Assembly (NCBI GenBank): GCA_019429185.1
Contig: JAHYJH010000015.1
Span: 1 to 43,111, forward strand
Direction of reading: 5' to 3'
Source of the DNA: Vicingaceae bacterium
GTDB taxonomy: Bacteria > Bacteroidota > Bacteroidia > Flavobacteriales_E > Vicingaceae
DNA length: 43,111 nucleotides
The number at the start of each line of letters is the position of its first letter. Position 1 is the first letter of the stretch. The notes below the pieces were generated by a model that was not told the DNA's origin, ran no database searches, and saw nothing but the letters and a program-made list of their open reading frames with translations. The translations under genes were made by a program, and so were the position numbers. Positions 28,762 through 38,001 of this stretch are shown piece by piece.

Positions 28762-28804
28762 ATATAAAAGCAATTAGGTGAAAGATTGAGGCTTTCATAA
28801 CTTT

Positions 28805-28831
28805 AAACCTCAAACCTCAAACCTTAAACTT
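28805..28831 (+). repeat. AAACCTC-type tandem heptamers between rpsE and rpmD
   Basis: AAACCTC, AAACCTC, AAACCTT and AAACTT in tandem. This low-complexity repeat type sits in the intercistronic gap without breaking the operon. Confidence 0.6.
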
Positions 28832-28838
28832 AAAGAAA

Positions 28839-29015
28839 ATGGCAAAGATTAAAATTAAACAAGTTAAAAGTCAAATTAAAAGACCAGAGCGTCAAAAAAG
28901 AACTTTAAAAGCTTTAGGCTTAAAAAAATTAAACAATGTGATTGAACATGAAGCAACTCCACAAATTCTTGGAATGATAGCAAAAGTGAGTCACTTAGTT
29001 GAAGTAGTTAAATAA
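28839..29015 (+). CDS. rpmD: 50S ribosomal protein L30
   Basis: A short gene of 58 residues read directly from the sequence. It starts MAKIKIKQVKSQIKRPERQK and continues RTLKALGLKKLNN, the family signature, ending in SHLVEVVK and TAA at 29013-29015. It is a small alpha-beta protein of the large subunit. The position between rpsE and rplO is the expected one in the spc group. Confidence 0.95.
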   Translation: MAKIKIKQVKSQIKRPERQKRTLKALGLKKLNNVIEHEATPQILGMIAKVSHLVEVVK

Positions 29016-29042
29016 GTTAAGAAAAATATAATATAAAGTAAA

Positions 29043-29489
29043 ATGGACTTATCAAATTTAAAACCTGCAGAAGGATCAACCAAACAAGGTAAACGTATCG
29101 GAAGAGGACAAGGCTCTGGAAGAGGTGGTACCTCAACAAGAGGACACAAAGGAGCAAAATCTAGATCAGGTTACAAACGAAAAATTGGATTTGAAGGTGG
29201 ACAAATGCCACTTCAAAGAAGAGTTCCAAAATTTGGATTTACTAATATCAATAGAGTTGAATATAAAGGAGTTAATCTTGATGTTCTTCAAATGTTAGCT
29301 GATGAAAAAGGACTTACAGAAATAAATGTAACTACTTTAAATGAAAATGGCTTGGTTGCTAAAAAAGATTTAGTTAAAATTTTAGGTAGAGGAGAACTCA
29401 AAGCAAAATTAGATATCACTGTTCATGCATATTCTAAAACAGCTAAAGCTGCAATAGAAGCTGCTGGAGGTTCTGCTAAAGAACTATAA
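29043..29489 (+). CDS. rplO: 50S ribosomal protein L15
   Basis: Large-subunit assembly protein, 148 residues, starting [22 protein letters not shown]. The glycine- and arginine-rich N-terminal extension ([22 protein letters not shown]) that threads into 23S rRNA is present, as is [15 protein letters not shown]. It lies 27 bp after rpmD and 15 bp before secY, the normal order. Confidence 0.98.
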   Translation: MDLSNLKPAEGSTKQGKRIGRGQGSGRGGTSTRGHKGAKSRSGYKRKIGFEGGQMPLQRRVPKFGFTNINRVEYKGVNLDVLQMLADEKGLTEINVTTLNENGLVAKKDLVKILGRGELKAKLDITVHAYSKTAKAAIEAAGGSAKEL

Positions 29490-29504
29490 TTTTATAAAAA
29501 CAGA

Positions 29505-30851
29505 ATGAAAAAGTTTATAGAAACTATAAAAAATATTTTAAGCATTGAGGATTTAAGAGCTAGAATCATAACAACTTTAGGGTTGTTATTGGTTTATAGG
29601 TTAGGTTCTTATGTTGTTTTGCCAGGTGTTGATTCTACTGTCTTGGAAGCTGCTAATGCTAATAATGCAGGTGGTGGAATTATGGATTTGATTAATATTT
29701 TTGCAGGAGGAGCTTTTAATAGAGCATCCATTTTTGCTTTAGGAATTATGCCATACATTTCGGCTTCTATTGTAATTCAATTGTTAGGAATGGCAATTCC
29801 TTACTTCCAACGCCTACAAAAAGAAGGAGAAAGTGGTAGAAGAAAAATTAATCAAATTACAAGAGTACTTACAATTGCAATTACAGGATTTCAAGCTCCA
29901 GGTTATATAGCAACACAAGTTGCAAATTATCCAGGTGTTGTTCCAAACGAGGGTCCACTATGGTGGTTTTCAACCGTATTGTTATTGATAACAGGAACTA
30001 TGTTTGTGATGTGGATAGGAGAACGAATTACAGAAAAAGGTATTGGAAATGGTATTTCATTGCTTATTATGATAGGAATTATAGCTAATTTACCATCAGC
30101 TTTCGTTTTTGAAATAGGATCTCGTTTTGGTATAGGTGGAGTTGGAGGGCCTATCATCCTTCTTGTTGAAGTTGCAGTTTTGTTAGTTGTTATATTAGTT
30201 ACTATTTTGTTAGTTCAAGGTACAAGAAAAATTCCAGTACAATATGCAAAACGAATAGTAGGTAACAAACAATATGGAGGAGTTAGAGATTATATCCCTT
30301 TAAAAGTAAATGCAGCAGGAGTTATGCCTATCATTTTTGCTCAAGCAATTATGTTTATTCCAATGACTTTAGCTGGTTTTGGAGACTCAGATGCAACAAG
30401 TTGGATAGTTACCACATTTAGTAACCCAAATGGATTTGCATATAACTTTACGTTCTTTTTAATGATTATTGCATTTACCTATTTTTATACAGCCGTTACT
30501 ATTAATCCAAATAATATGGCAGATGAGATGAAGCGAAGTGGAGGATTTATCCCAGGCGTTAAACCAGGGAAGAAAACAGCTGACTTTATTGATGGAGTAA
30601 TGTCAAAAATAACATTACCAGGATCTATGTTTTTAGGATTGGTAGCCATATTACCTGCATTTGCAGCGATATTAGGAGTAAATCAAGCATTTTCTTATTT
30701 CTACGGAGGAACATCGTTGTTAATTATGGTGGGCGTAATTTTAGATACCTTACAACAAATAGAAAGTCATTTATTAATGCGTCATTATGATGGATTAATG
30801 AAAACAGGAAAAATAAAAGGTCGTTCATCACGAATGGGAATGGCAGGTTAA
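29505..30851 (+). CDS. secY: Preprotein translocase channel subunit SecY
   Basis: Central subunit of the SecYEG channel in the inner membrane, 448 residues with about ten membrane segments. It shows RLGSYVVLPGVD in the first helix region, ALGIMPYISASIVIQLL (lateral-gate helix 2), GTRKIPVQYAKRIVGN and NPNNMADEMKRSGGFIPGVKPG (cytosolic loops that contact SecA and the ribosome). The T9SS substrates in this window would all pass through this channel before outer-membrane export. It lies 15 bp from both neighbours. Confidence 0.98.
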   Translation: MKKFIETIKNILSIEDLRARIITTLGLLLVYRLGSYVVLPGVDSTVLEAANANNAGGGIMDLINIFAGGAFNRASIFALGIMPYISASIVIQLLGMAIPYFQRLQKEGESGRRKINQITRVLTIAITGFQAPGYIATQVANYPGVVPNEGPLWWFSTVLLLITGTMFVMWIGERITEKGIGNGISLLIMIGIIANLPSAFVFEIGSRFGIGGVGGPIILLVEVAVLLVVILVTILLVQGTRKIPVQYAKRIVGNKQYGGVRDYIPLKVNAAGVMPIIFAQAIMFIPMTLAGFGDSDATSWIVTTFSNPNGFAYNFTFFLMIIAFTYFYTAVTINPNNMADEMKRSGGFIPGVKPGKKTADFIDGVMSKITLPGSMFLGLVAILPAFAAILGVNQAFSYFYGGTSLLIMVGVILDTLQQIESHLLMRHYDGLMKTGKIKGRSSRMGMAG

Positions 30852-30852
30852 A

Positions 30853-30858
30853 AAGGAG
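30853..30858 (+). promoter_or_regulatory. Shine-Dalgarno AAGGAG before map
   Basis: AAGGAG ends 8 nt before the map ATG at 30867, just after the secY stop. Confidence 0.6.
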
Positions 30859-30866
30859 ATTTTGGA

Positions 30867-31652
30867 ATGAGTAAAGTAATTTACAAGACTGATGAGGAAA
30901 TAGAGTTACTAAGAGAAAGCGCTTTACTTGTTGCGAAAACTTTAGCAGAAGTAGCTAAGTTGATTAAACCTGGTGTAACGACACTAGCGTTAGATAAAAT
31001 GGCTGAAGAATTTATTTTAGACAACAATGCAAAACCTGGCTTTAAAGGTATGTATGGCTTTCCAAATACATTGTGTGCTTCACTAAATGAAGCCGTTGTA
31101 CATGGGATTCCAAATAAAGTACCATTAAAAGATGGAGATATTATCTCAATTGATTGTGGCGTTTTGAAAAATGGATTTTATGGTGATGTTGCTTATACTT
31201 TTGAAGTAGGTAATGTAAAACCTGAAATTAAAAAATTGCTTGATGTAACTAAACAATGTCTTGCAAATGCAATAGAAATGGCAGTAGCAGGGAATAGATT
31301 AGGAGATATTGGTTTTGCTGTTCAAAGCTTAGCTCAAGAAAATGGATATGGAGTTGTAAGAGAGCTAGTAGGACACGGATTAGGAAAAGATTTGCATGAA
31401 GATCCTCAAGTACCAAATTTTGGTAAAAGAGGAACGGGTTTAATGTTAAAAGAAGGAATGGTTATAGCCATTGAACCTATGATTAACTTAGGAGTAAGAA
31501 ATGTTAAGGAGGCAAAAGATGGATGGACAATTGTAACCGCTGATAAAAAACCTTCAGCACATTTTGAACATGATGTAGCAATTAGAAAAGGAAAGGCAGA
31601 TGTGCTATCATCGCACAAATTTATTGAAGAAGTACTTAATAATAACAAATAA
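30867..31652 (+). CDS. map: Type I methionine aminopeptidase
   Basis: Removes the initiator methionine from nascent proteins in the cytosol. It has 261 residues in a pita-bread fold. The five metal ligands and helper histidine are all visible: His79 (VVHGIPN), Asp96 (SIDCG), Asp107 (YGDVAY), His170 (VGHGLG), Glu203 (AIEPM) and Glu234 (HFEHDVAI). It has no N-terminal zinc-finger extension, so it is the short bacterial class. It lies between secY and infA as in many bacteria. Confidence 0.98.
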   Translation: MSKVIYKTDEEIELLRESALLVAKTLAEVAKLIKPGVTTLALDKMAEEFILDNNAKPGFKGMYGFPNTLCASLNEAVVHGIPNKVPLKDGDIISIDCGVLKNGFYGDVAYTFEVGNVKPEIKKLLDVTKQCLANAIEMAVAGNRLGDIGFAVQSLAQENGYGVVRELVGHGLGKDLHEDPQVPNFGKRGTGLMLKEGMVIAIEPMINLGVRNVKEAKDGWTIVTADKKPSAHFEHDVAIRKGKADVLSSHKFIEEVLNNNK

Positions 31653-31666
31653 TTAGTAACTAATAC

Positions 31667-31885
31667 ATGGCAAAACAAGCATCGATAGAACAAGATGGAA
31701 CAATAATAGAAGCATTATCAAATGCACTATTTAGAGTGGAGCTTGAAAACGGACATACAATAGTGGCTCATATTTCTGGTAAAATGAGAATGCACTACAT
31801 TAGAATTTTACCAGGAGATAAAGTAAAAGTGGAGATGTCTCCTTATGATTTAAGTAAAGGAAGGATATCTTTTAGGTACAAATAA
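31667..31885 (+). CDS. infA: Translation initiation factor IF-1
   Basis: A one-domain OB-fold factor that occupies the ribosomal A site during initiation, 72 residues, normal length. It shows [20 protein letters not shown], then [30 protein letters not shown]. No Shine-Dalgarno site is seen. It lies 14 bp after map and 17 bp before rpmJ. Confidence 0.98.
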   Translation: MAKQASIEQDGTIIEALSNALFRVELENGHTIVAHISGKMRMHYIRILPGDKVKVEMSPYDLSKGRISFRYK

Positions 31886-31902
31886 AATTAAAAATACATA
31901 CA

Positions 31903-32019
31903 ATGAAAGTAAGAGCATCAATAAAAAAAAGAAGTGCAGATTGTATTATCGTTCGAAGAAAAGGACGTTTGTACATTGTAAACAAAAAAAATCCTAAATT
32001 CAAACAAAGACAAGGATAA
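31903..32019 (+). CDS. rpmJ: 50S ribosomal protein L36, zinc-independent form
   Basis: A 38-residue gene read directly from the sequence: [20 protein letters not shown], then [18 protein letters not shown]. The zinc form has three cysteines and a histidine. Here Cys11, Cys27 and His33 are Ser, Asn and Phe, with only Cys14 left, so it cannot form the usual zinc site. It is the last piece of the 50S core near the L7/L12 stalk base. A 68-bp spacer with repeat-like sequence follows. Confidence 0.95.
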   Translation: MKVRASIKKRSADCIIVRRKGRLYIVNKKNPKFKQRQG

Positions 32020-32087
32020 TAAAAGTTCGAAGTTTATAGTTCGGTGTTTGAGCGTTAAACTCTTTAAACCTTAAATTTAATAATAAT

Positions 32088-32465
32088 ATGGCAAGGATTG
32101 CAGGTATTGATTTACCAAAACAAAAAAGAGGAGTAATTGGATTAACTTATATCTTTGGTATAGGAAGGTCATCTTCTAAACAAATTTTAGATAAAGCTGG
32201 TATTGACGAAAATAAAAAAGTTCAAGACTGGGATGATGATGATTTGGCTAAAATAAGAAAAATTATTACAGAAGACTTTAAAATTGAAGGGGCTCTACGT
32301 TCAGAAGTACAACTACACATTAAACGATTAATGGATATTGGTTGCTACAGAGGAGTTAGACATAGATCTGGCTTACCTTTAAGAGGTCAACGTACAAAAA
32401 ATAATTCAAGAACACGAAAAGGTAGAAAGAAAACCGTTGCTAACAAGAAAAAAGTTACTAAATAA
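32088..32465 (+). CDS. rpsM: 30S ribosomal protein S13
   Basis: Head protein forming inter-subunit bridges and touching P-site tRNA through its tail, 125 residues. It starts [26 protein letters not shown] and carries [26 protein letters not shown]. It opens the alpha group. A palindromic hairpin (32472-32491) follows in the 45-bp gap before rpsK. Confidence 0.98.
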   Translation: MARIAGIDLPKQKRGVIGLTYIFGIGRSSSKQILDKAGIDENKKVQDWDDDDLAKIRKIITEDFKIEGALRSEVQLHIKRLMDIGCYRGVRHRSGLPLRGQRTKNNSRTRKGRKKTVANKKKVTK

Positions 32466-32471
32466 TAATAA

Positions 32472-32491
32472 CAAGGGGTCATGACCCCTTG
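32472..32491 (+). repeat. Perfect 20-bp palindrome between rpsM and rpsK
   Basis: CAAGGGGTCATGACCCCTTG. It is identical to the core of the rpsL-rpsG palindrome except for one compensatory pair (T-A to C-G). No T-run follows it. Confidence 0.85.
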
Positions 32492-32510
32492 CCTATAAAA
32501 GACAAAAAAT

Positions 32511-32897
32511 ATGGCAAAGTCAAATGCAAAAAAGAAGAAAAAAGTAAATGTTGAAGCTTATGGAGAAGCTCATATACATGCTTCTTTTAATAATATCATT
32601 ATCAGCTTAACCAACAATAATGGACAAGTAATTTCTTGGTCATCAGCTGGAAAGATGGGATTCAAAGGCTCCAAAAAGAACACGCCTTATGCAGCTCAAT
32701 TAGCAGCAGCAGATTGTGCAAAAGAAGCCTATGAAAATGGATTAAGAAAAGCAAAAGTTTATGTGAAAGGACCTGGAGCAGGAAGAGAATCTGCAATTAG
32801 AACATTACATAATAGCGGTATAATAATTACTGAAATAGTAGATGTTACTCCACTGCCTCACAACGGATGTCGTCCTCCAAAAAGAAGAAGAGTATAA
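32511..32897 (+). CDS. rpsK: 30S ribosomal protein S11
   Basis: Platform protein lining the mRNA exit channel, 128 residues. The lysine-rich N-terminus ([16 protein letters not shown]) leads into [42 protein letters not shown]. The C-terminus [18 protein letters not shown] is the classic signature. The 95-bp gap to rpsD is the longest inside the cluster. Confidence 0.98.
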   Translation: MAKSNAKKKKKVNVEAYGEAHIHASFNNIIISLTNNNGQVISWSSAGKMGFKGSKKNTPYAAQLAAADCAKEAYENGLRKAKVYVKGPGAGRESAIRTLHNSGIIITEIVDVTPLPHNGCRPPKRRRV

Positions 32898-32992
32898 TAA
32901 TAAATTAAAAATAATAAATAAACAATCGAAGAATTAGTTGTCGAAGGATAGTGACCTTAATTCATAATTAATTCTTTTTAAACTCAAAAAAA

Positions 32993-33601
32993 ATGGCAAG
33001 ATACATAGGTCCCAAGTCAAAAATCTCTAGAAAATTTAGAGAACCAATTTTTGGTCCTGATAAGGTATTAGAAAAAAAGAATTATCCTCCTGGACAACAT
33101 GGTCCAAACAAAAGAAGAGGTAAACAATCTGAGTATGCAATTCAATTAGCAGAAAAGCAAAAAGCAAAATATACGTATGGTATATTAGAAAAACAATTTG
33201 CTAATATTTTTGAAAAAGCTTCAAGAAAAACTGGAATAACCGGTGAGTTGTTACTTCAATTCTGTGAAAGAAGATTAGATAACATCGTTTTTAGGTTAGG
33301 TGTTGCACCAACAAGAAGTGGTGCTAGACAATTAGTAAGTCACAGACATATTACCGTGAATGGAAAAATAGTTAATATTCCTTCCTATACATTAAATGTA
33401 GGAGATGTTATTGGTGTTAGAGAAAAATCTAAATCGTTAGAAGCGATATCTTCATCATTAGCTACAAGATCTGTTAACAAACATGAATGGTTAAGTTGGG
33501 ATGGAGCATTGATGTCTGGAACAATTATTAATTTACCAGAACGCCAGCAAATTCCTGAAAATATCAAAGAACAATTAATCGTAGAGCTTTACTCTAAATA
33601 A
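32993..33601 (+). CDS. rpsD: 30S ribosomal protein S4, zinc-independent form
   Basis: Primary 16S-binding protein and assembly initiator, 202 residues. The N-terminus lacks the zinc-binding cysteines of the C+ form. The S4 RNA-binding domain ([39 protein letters not shown]) is intact. In E. coli S4 represses the alpha operon, but no pseudoknot-like leader could be recognised here. It lies 19 bp before rpoA. Confidence 0.98.
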   Translation: MARYIGPKSKISRKFREPIFGPDKVLEKKNYPPGQHGPNKRRGKQSEYAIQLAEKQKAKYTYGILEKQFANIFEKASRKTGITGELLLQFCERRLDNIVFRLGVAPTRSGARQLVSHRHITVNGKIVNIPSYTLNVGDVIGVREKSKSLEAISSSLATRSVNKHEWLSWDGALMSGTIINLPERQQIPENIKEQLIVELYSK

Positions 33602-33620
33602 ACTTTAAATATATAAAATT

Positions 33621-34613
33621 ATGGCAATTTTAGATCTCCAAAAACCTGATAAAGTAATTATGAATAGTTCTGACGACTTTTTTGGTTCGTTTGAATTCAG
33701 ACCTTTAGAGCCAGGTTATGGTATAACTGTCGGTAATGCACTTAGAAGAGTTTTATTAAACTCGCTTCAAGGTTATGCAATTACAACAGTAAAGATTGAG
33801 GGTGTTGACCACGAATTTTCAGCAATTAAAGGTGTTGTAGAAGATGTGTCTCAAATTATCCTTAATTTAAAACAAGTACGTTTTAAACAACAAATTGAAG
33901 ATATAGATAATGAAAAAGTAATCGTAAACATTAGCGGTCAAGATATGTTAACTGCTGGTGATTTAGGTAAATTTACTTCGGCTTTTCAAGTATTAAATAC
34001 TGATTTAGTGATAGCTCACATGGAAAAATCAGTTAAAATTCAATTAGAAATAACAATTAATAAAGGAAGAGGATACATCCCTTCGGAAGAAAACAAACCA
34101 AATGATGCTAATATCGGAGTTATAGCTATTGACTCTATACACACTCCAATCAGGAATGTAAAATATACGATTGAAAACTTTAGGGTTGGTCAAAAAACGG
34201 ATTACGAAAAATTAGTTTTTGAAATAGCAACAGATGGTTCAATTCATCCTAAAGATGCTTTGAAAGAAGCTGCAAAAGTGTTGATTTATCACTTCATGTT
34301 GTTTTCTGATGAACGAATTACATTGGATTCACCAGAAAGTTCTTCAGCAGAAGAGTTTGATGAAGATTCATTACACATGAGACAGTTGCTTAAAACTAAG
34401 TTAGTTGATATGGATTTATCCGTAAGAGCTCTTAACTGTTTGAAAGCTGCCGATGTTGACACATTAGGAGATTTAGTATCGTTCAATAAAAATGATTTGT
34501 TAAAGTTCAGAAATTTCGGAAAAAAATCATTAACCGAATTAGATGAATTAGTTGAAAGCAAAGGATTAACATTCGGGATGAATGTTGCTGCCTATAAATT
34601 AGATAAGGAGTAA
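33621..34613 (+). CDS. rpoA: RNA polymerase alpha subunit
   Basis: Alpha subunit that nucleates RNA polymerase assembly and contacts promoter UP elements and activators. It has 330 residues. The N-terminal domain has [31 protein letters not shown]. The C-terminal domain (about 255-330) has [21 protein letters not shown] and [19 protein letters not shown], the helix-hairpin-helix that binds DNA. An acidic linker, [14 protein letters not shown], joins them. Its 3' end carries the Shine-Dalgarno site of rplQ. Confidence 0.98.
   Translation: MAILDLQKPDKVIMNSSDDFFGSFEFRPLEPGYGITVGNALRRVLLNSLQGYAITTVKIEGVDHEFSAIKGVVEDVSQIILNLKQVRFKQQIEDIDNEKVIVNISGQDMLTAGDLGKFTSAFQVLNTDLVIAHMEKSVKIQLEITINKGRGYIPSEENKPNDANIGVIAIDSIHTPIRNVKYTIENFRVGQKTDYEKLVFEIATDGSIHPKDALKEAAKVLIYHFMLFSDERITLDSPESSSAEEFDEDSLHMRQLLKTKLVDMDLSVRALNCLKAADVDTLGDLVSFNKNDLLKFRNFGKKSLTELDELVESKGLTFGMNVAAYKLDKE
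34605..34610 (+). promoter_or_regulatory. Shine-Dalgarno AAGGAG before rplQ
   Basis: AAGGAG at the very end of rpoA, 8 nt before the rplQ ATG at 34619. Confidence 0.6.
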
Positions 34614-34618
34614 TAACC

Positions 34619-35305
34619 ATGAGACACGGAAAAAAAGTAAACCACTTAAGCAGACAAGCACCACATAGAAAAGCTATGTTGGCAAATATGGCTTGTTCTC
34701 TTATTGAACATAAAAGAATTAACACAACAGTTGCAAAAGCAAAAGCGTTACAAAAATACATTGAACCGCTTATTACAAAATCTAAGACTGATTCAACCCA
34801 TTCTAGAAGAACTGTTTTTAGTTATTTAAAAAGCAAAGAATCTGTAACAGAACTTTTTAGAGAAGTTTCAACTAAAGTTATGGATAGACCAGGAGGATAT
34901 ACCCGTATTCTTAAAACAGGTTTCAGATTAGGTGATAATGCACAAATGTGTTTTATTGAGCTAGTAGATTACAATGAAAATATGTTGAAAGACAGTAAAT
35001 CTAAGAAAGCTACTTCAAAACGAAGAAGAGGTGGGTCTAAAAAAACAGATGAAAAAATAGTTTCTGCTGTTGAAACAAAAGTGGAAGATGTTGCAGTGGT
35101 AGAAGAACCAAAAGCTGAAAAAGTTGTAGAAACAAAAGTTGAAGATGTAGTAGTGGTGGAAGAGCCGAAAGCTGAGGAAACAATTATAGTTGAAGATGCC
35201 AAGGTTGAAGAACCAAAAGCTGAAGATACTGAAGATACTCAGGAAGCAGCAAATTCTAACGATGAATCAACGAATGAAGATACAGAAGAAGAGAAAAAAG
35301 ATTAA
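34619..35305 (+). CDS. rplQ: 50S ribosomal protein L17 with long acidic C-terminal tail
   Basis: Tunnel-exit side protein of the large subunit. Residues 1-122 are the normal L17 core ([46 protein letters not shown]). A basic linker (124-142, [16 protein letters not shown]) is followed by an acidic tail of about 85 residues (144-228). The tail contains two copies of an [15 protein letters not shown] unit (152-167 and 171-186) and ends in DTEEEKKD. The E. coli protein has 127 residues, so 100 residues are added. Extended L17 tails are known in Bacteroidota, but their role is not. It is the last gene of the supercluster, followed by a strong terminator. Confidence 0.97.
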   Translation: MRHGKKVNHLSRQAPHRKAMLANMACSLIEHKRINTTVAKAKALQKYIEPLITKSKTDSTHSRRTVFSYLKSKESVTELFREVSTKVMDRPGGYTRILKTGFRLGDNAQMCFIELVDYNENMLKDSKSKKATSKRRRGGSKKTDEKIVSAVETKVEDVAVVEEPKAEKVVETKVEDVVVVEEPKAEETIIVEDAKVEEPKAEDTEDTQEAANSNDESTNEDTEEEKKD

Positions 35306-35334
35306 GAATTGATGTTAAATCATTATAAAAACAG

Positions 35335-35370
35335 AAAAGGATAGTGTAATTTTACACTATCCTTTTTTTT
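35335..35370 (+). terminator. Intrinsic terminator of the ribosomal supercluster
   Basis: GGATAGTGTAA (35339-35349) pairs with TTACACTATCC (35352-35362), extended by AAAA/TTTT, and runs into eight T residues (35363-35370). It ends only 8 nt before the carA start. Confidence 0.9.
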
Positions 35371-35378
35371 ACAATTTT

Positions 35379-36503
35379 ATGGAAGACAAAGCAATATTAC
35401 TACTCGAAGATGGTACTGTTTTTTATGGTAAGCACGCAGGTTATAAAGGAACAACAACCGGAGAAATTTGTTTTAATACAGGAATGACAGGCTATCAAGA
35501 AATTTTTACAGACCCATCCTATTATGGTCAGATTTTAGTTGCAACAACTTCTCATGTAGGTAATTATGGAATTACTAATGAAGAAGTAGAATCTGATGGA
35601 ATTAAAATTGCAGGTTTAGTTTGTAAAAAATTTTCTGATATGTTTTCTAGAGCTAGAGCTGATAAATCCATTGATACTTATTTTAAGGAAAATAAAATAG
35701 TTGCTATTTCTGATGTTGATACCAGAGCTATTGTGCGTCATATTAGAAATAAAGGAGCAATGAATGCTATCATTTCTTCTGAAACTGATAACATTGAAGC
35801 ATTAAAACAACAATTAACCAAAGTTCCATCTATGGAAGGGTTGGAATTATCTTCAAAAGTTTGCACAAAAAAATCTTATTTTTTTGGAAATGAAAATGCT
35901 AAATATAAAGTAGCTGTTTTAGATTTGGGTGTGAAGAAAAACATATTAAGATGTTTGGCAGAGAGGGATTGTTATTTAAAAGTGTTTCCTATGGACGCAA
36001 CTTTGGATGAAATGATGCAATGGAAACCAAACGGTTTTATGCTATCTAATGGACCAGGAGATCCTTCTGTAATGAAACCTCAAATTGAATTAGTTCAACA
36101 AATTGTAAATTCCAATTTACCTGTATTTGGAATCTGTTTAGGACATCAAATTTTGGCATTATCAGCAGGACTTTCAACTTCCAAAATGCACAATGGACAT
36201 AGAGGTTGCAATCATCCTGTGTTGAATTTAGAAACAGGAAAAGGAGAAATTACTTCTCAAAATCATGGTTTTGTCGTTAATTTTGATGATGTTCAAAATA
36301 ATACTGAGGTAGAATTAACACACAAGCATTTGAATGATAATACCGTAGCAGGCATCAAGTTTAAAAATAAAAATGTATTTTCTGTTCAGTACCATCCTGA
36401 ATCATCACCAGGTCCACATGATTCAAGATATTTATTTGATAATTTTATTGCTAACATTGTAAATAGTATGCAAGATGTTGGTCGTAAAATGAATGTACTT
36501 TAA
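35379..36503 (+). CDS. carA: Carbamoyl-phosphate synthase small (glutaminase) subunit
   Basis: Hydrolyses glutamine and channels ammonia to CarB for carbamoyl phosphate, used in pyrimidine and arginine synthesis. It has 374 residues. The N-terminal CarA domain has [13 protein letters not shown] and [21 protein letters not shown]. The C-terminal class I glutaminase domain has Cys253 in GICLGHQ, with His339 and Glu341 in QYHPESS completing the triad. carB is not in the window. The ATG lies 8 nt after the T-run of the upstream terminator, so its promoter is not obvious and some expression may be read-through. clpX follows 17 bp later. Confidence 0.97.
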   Translation: MEDKAILLLEDGTVFYGKHAGYKGTTTGEICFNTGMTGYQEIFTDPSYYGQILVATTSHVGNYGITNEEVESDGIKIAGLVCKKFSDMFSRARADKSIDTYFKENKIVAISDVDTRAIVRHIRNKGAMNAIISSETDNIEALKQQLTKVPSMEGLELSSKVCTKKSYFFGNENAKYKVAVLDLGVKKNILRCLAERDCYLKVFPMDATLDEMMQWKPNGFMLSNGPGDPSVMKPQIELVQQIVNSNLPVFGICLGHQILALSAGLSTSKMHNGHRGCNHPVLNLETGKGEITSQNHGFVVNFDDVQNNTEVELTHKHLNDNTVAGIKFKNKNVFSVQYHPESSPGPHDSRYLFDNFIANIVNSMQDVGRKMNVL

Positions 36504-36520
36504 TAAAAAACATAAATATT

Positions 36521-37759
36521 ATGGAAAATAAACAAGTTAAATGTTCTTTTTGTAGCAGATCTAAAAACGAAGTTGATGTAATGATAGCAGGTGTTTCAGG
36601 ACATATCTGTAACCATTGTATAGCACAAGCACAACATATTGTTAAGGAAGAAACTGTTGGAAAAACAGCTAAAGAGTTAGCCAATCAATTGGTACTTTTA
36701 AAACCAGCAGAAATAAAAAGTCATCTTGATGAGTATGTTATTGAACAAGATAGTGCTAAAAAAGTACTTTCAGTTGCAGTTTATAACCATTATAAAAGAT
36801 TAACTCAACAAGGAATTAAATCCAACGATGATGTTGATATTGAAAAATCAAACATACTTTTAGTAGGGGAAACCGGAACTGGAAAAACATTGTTGGCTAA
36901 AACAATTGCTAAAATATTGAAAGTTCCATTTTGTATTGCTGATGCTACCATTTTAACAGAAGCAGGTTACGTTGGAGAAGATGTTGAAAGTATTTTATCT
37001 CGTTTGCTTCAAGCAGCCGATTATGATGTGGAAGCAGCACAAAGAGGTATAGTTTTTATTGATGAAATTGATAAAATTGCAAGAAAAAGTGATAATCCTT
37101 CCATAACCAGAGATGTGAGTGGAGAAGGAGTTCAACAAGCACTGTTGAAATTATTAGAAGGTTCTGCTGTAAACGTACCACCTCAAGGTGGAAGAAAACA
37201 CCCGGAACAAAAAATGATTTCTGTAGAAACTAAAAACATTCTTTTTATTTGTGGTGGTGCTTTTGATGGCATAAAATTAAAAATAGCCAGAAGATTAAAA
37301 ACACACGTTATTGGTTATAAAAATATAGAGCAAGAACAAGTTGATGAAGATAATTTATTGCAATACATTACGCCATTGGATATAAAATCTTTTGGTTTAA
37401 TACCTGAATTAATAGGAAGATTACCCGTGTTGAGTTATTTAGATCCATTAAGCAAACCTGCTTTAAGAAGAATATTAACTGAACCCAAAAATGCAATCAT
37501 TAAGCAATATGTAAGACTTTTTGAGCTGGATAACATAAAACTTTCGTTTGATAAAGCGGCATTAGATTTTATAGTAGATAAATCTATGGAATTTCAGTTG
37601 GGAGCTAGAGGGTTGCGTTCTATTTGCGAGGCAATTATGTTAGATGCTATGTTTGAACTACCTTCACAGCAGGATGTTAAAGAATTAAAAATAACCTTAA
37701 ACTATGCTAAAAATAAATTTGAAAAATCTAAAATTAGCAATAAGTTGAAAGTAGCATAA
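36521..37759 (+). CDS. clpX: ATP-dependent Clp protease ATPase subunit ClpX
   Basis: Hexameric AAA+ unfoldase that feeds substrates to ClpP, 412 residues. The N-terminal zinc domain has Cys8, Cys11, Cys30 and Cys33. The ATPase has Walker A GETGTGKT (116-123), pore loop GYVG (149-152), Walker B VFIDE (178-182), the RKH pore loop (225-227) and sensor 2 GARGLR. The ClpP-docking tripeptide, IGF in E. coli, reads IGY (264-266) here, which I believe is common in Bacteroidota. clpP is not adjacent. It is probably co-transcribed with carA. No terminator is visible in the repeat-rich 242 bp that follow. Confidence 0.97.
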   Translation: MENKQVKCSFCSRSKNEVDVMIAGVSGHICNHCIAQAQHIVKEETVGKTAKELANQLVLLKPAEIKSHLDEYVIEQDSAKKVLSVAVYNHYKRLTQQGIKSNDDVDIEKSNILLVGETGTGKTLLAKTIAKILKVPFCIADATILTEAGYVGEDVESILSRLLQAADYDVEAAQRGIVFIDEIDKIARKSDNPSITRDVSGEGVQQALLKLLEGSAVNVPPQGGRKHPEQKMISVETKNILFICGGAFDGIKLKIARRLKTHVIGYKNIEQEQVDEDNLLQYITPLDIKSFGLIPELIGRLPVLSYLDPLSKPALRRILTEPKNAIIKQYVRLFELDNIKLSFDKAALDFIVDKSMEFQLGARGLRSICEAIMLDAMFELPSQQDVKELKITLNYAKNKFEKSKISNKLKVA

Positions 37760-37790
37760 TTAAATGGGGAATGAGGTGTTAGTGATTAGT

Positions 37791-37853
37791 GTCATTCTGA
37801 ACAAAATTTTTCGTTCCGAAGTATGAGGAATAGAAAAATGAAGTGATGAATCT
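37791..37853. repeat. Dispersed-repeat-like sequence after clpX
   Basis: It begins GTCATTCTGAAC and ends GAAGTGATGAATCT, resembling the ends of the common GTCATTCTGAAC...GAAGAATCT dispersed repeat with a divergent middle. Assignment is by resemblance only. Confidence 0.35.
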
Positions 37854-37986
37854 AATTTCTAATGACTAATTTCTAATGACTAATTTCTAATGACTAATTT
37901 CTAATGACTAATTTCTAATGACTAATTTCTAATGACTAATTTCTAATGACTAATTTCTAATGACTAATTTCTAATGACTAATTTCT
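37853..37986. repeat. 14-bp tandem repeat, nine perfect copies
   Basis: AATGACTAATTTCT is repeated nine times without a mismatch (37861-37986), preceded by a partial copy TAATTTCT (37853-37860). The array ends 15 bp before the flippase start. Perfect identity suggests recent expansion and a copy number likely to vary. Confidence 0.95.
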
Positions 37987-38001
37987 AATTTCTTTAAACA
38001 T

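Noticed and set aside
37853-37986. CRISPR array
   Set aside because: The 14-bp units are directly adjacent with no spacers and there are no cas genes nearby; it is a simple tandem repeat.
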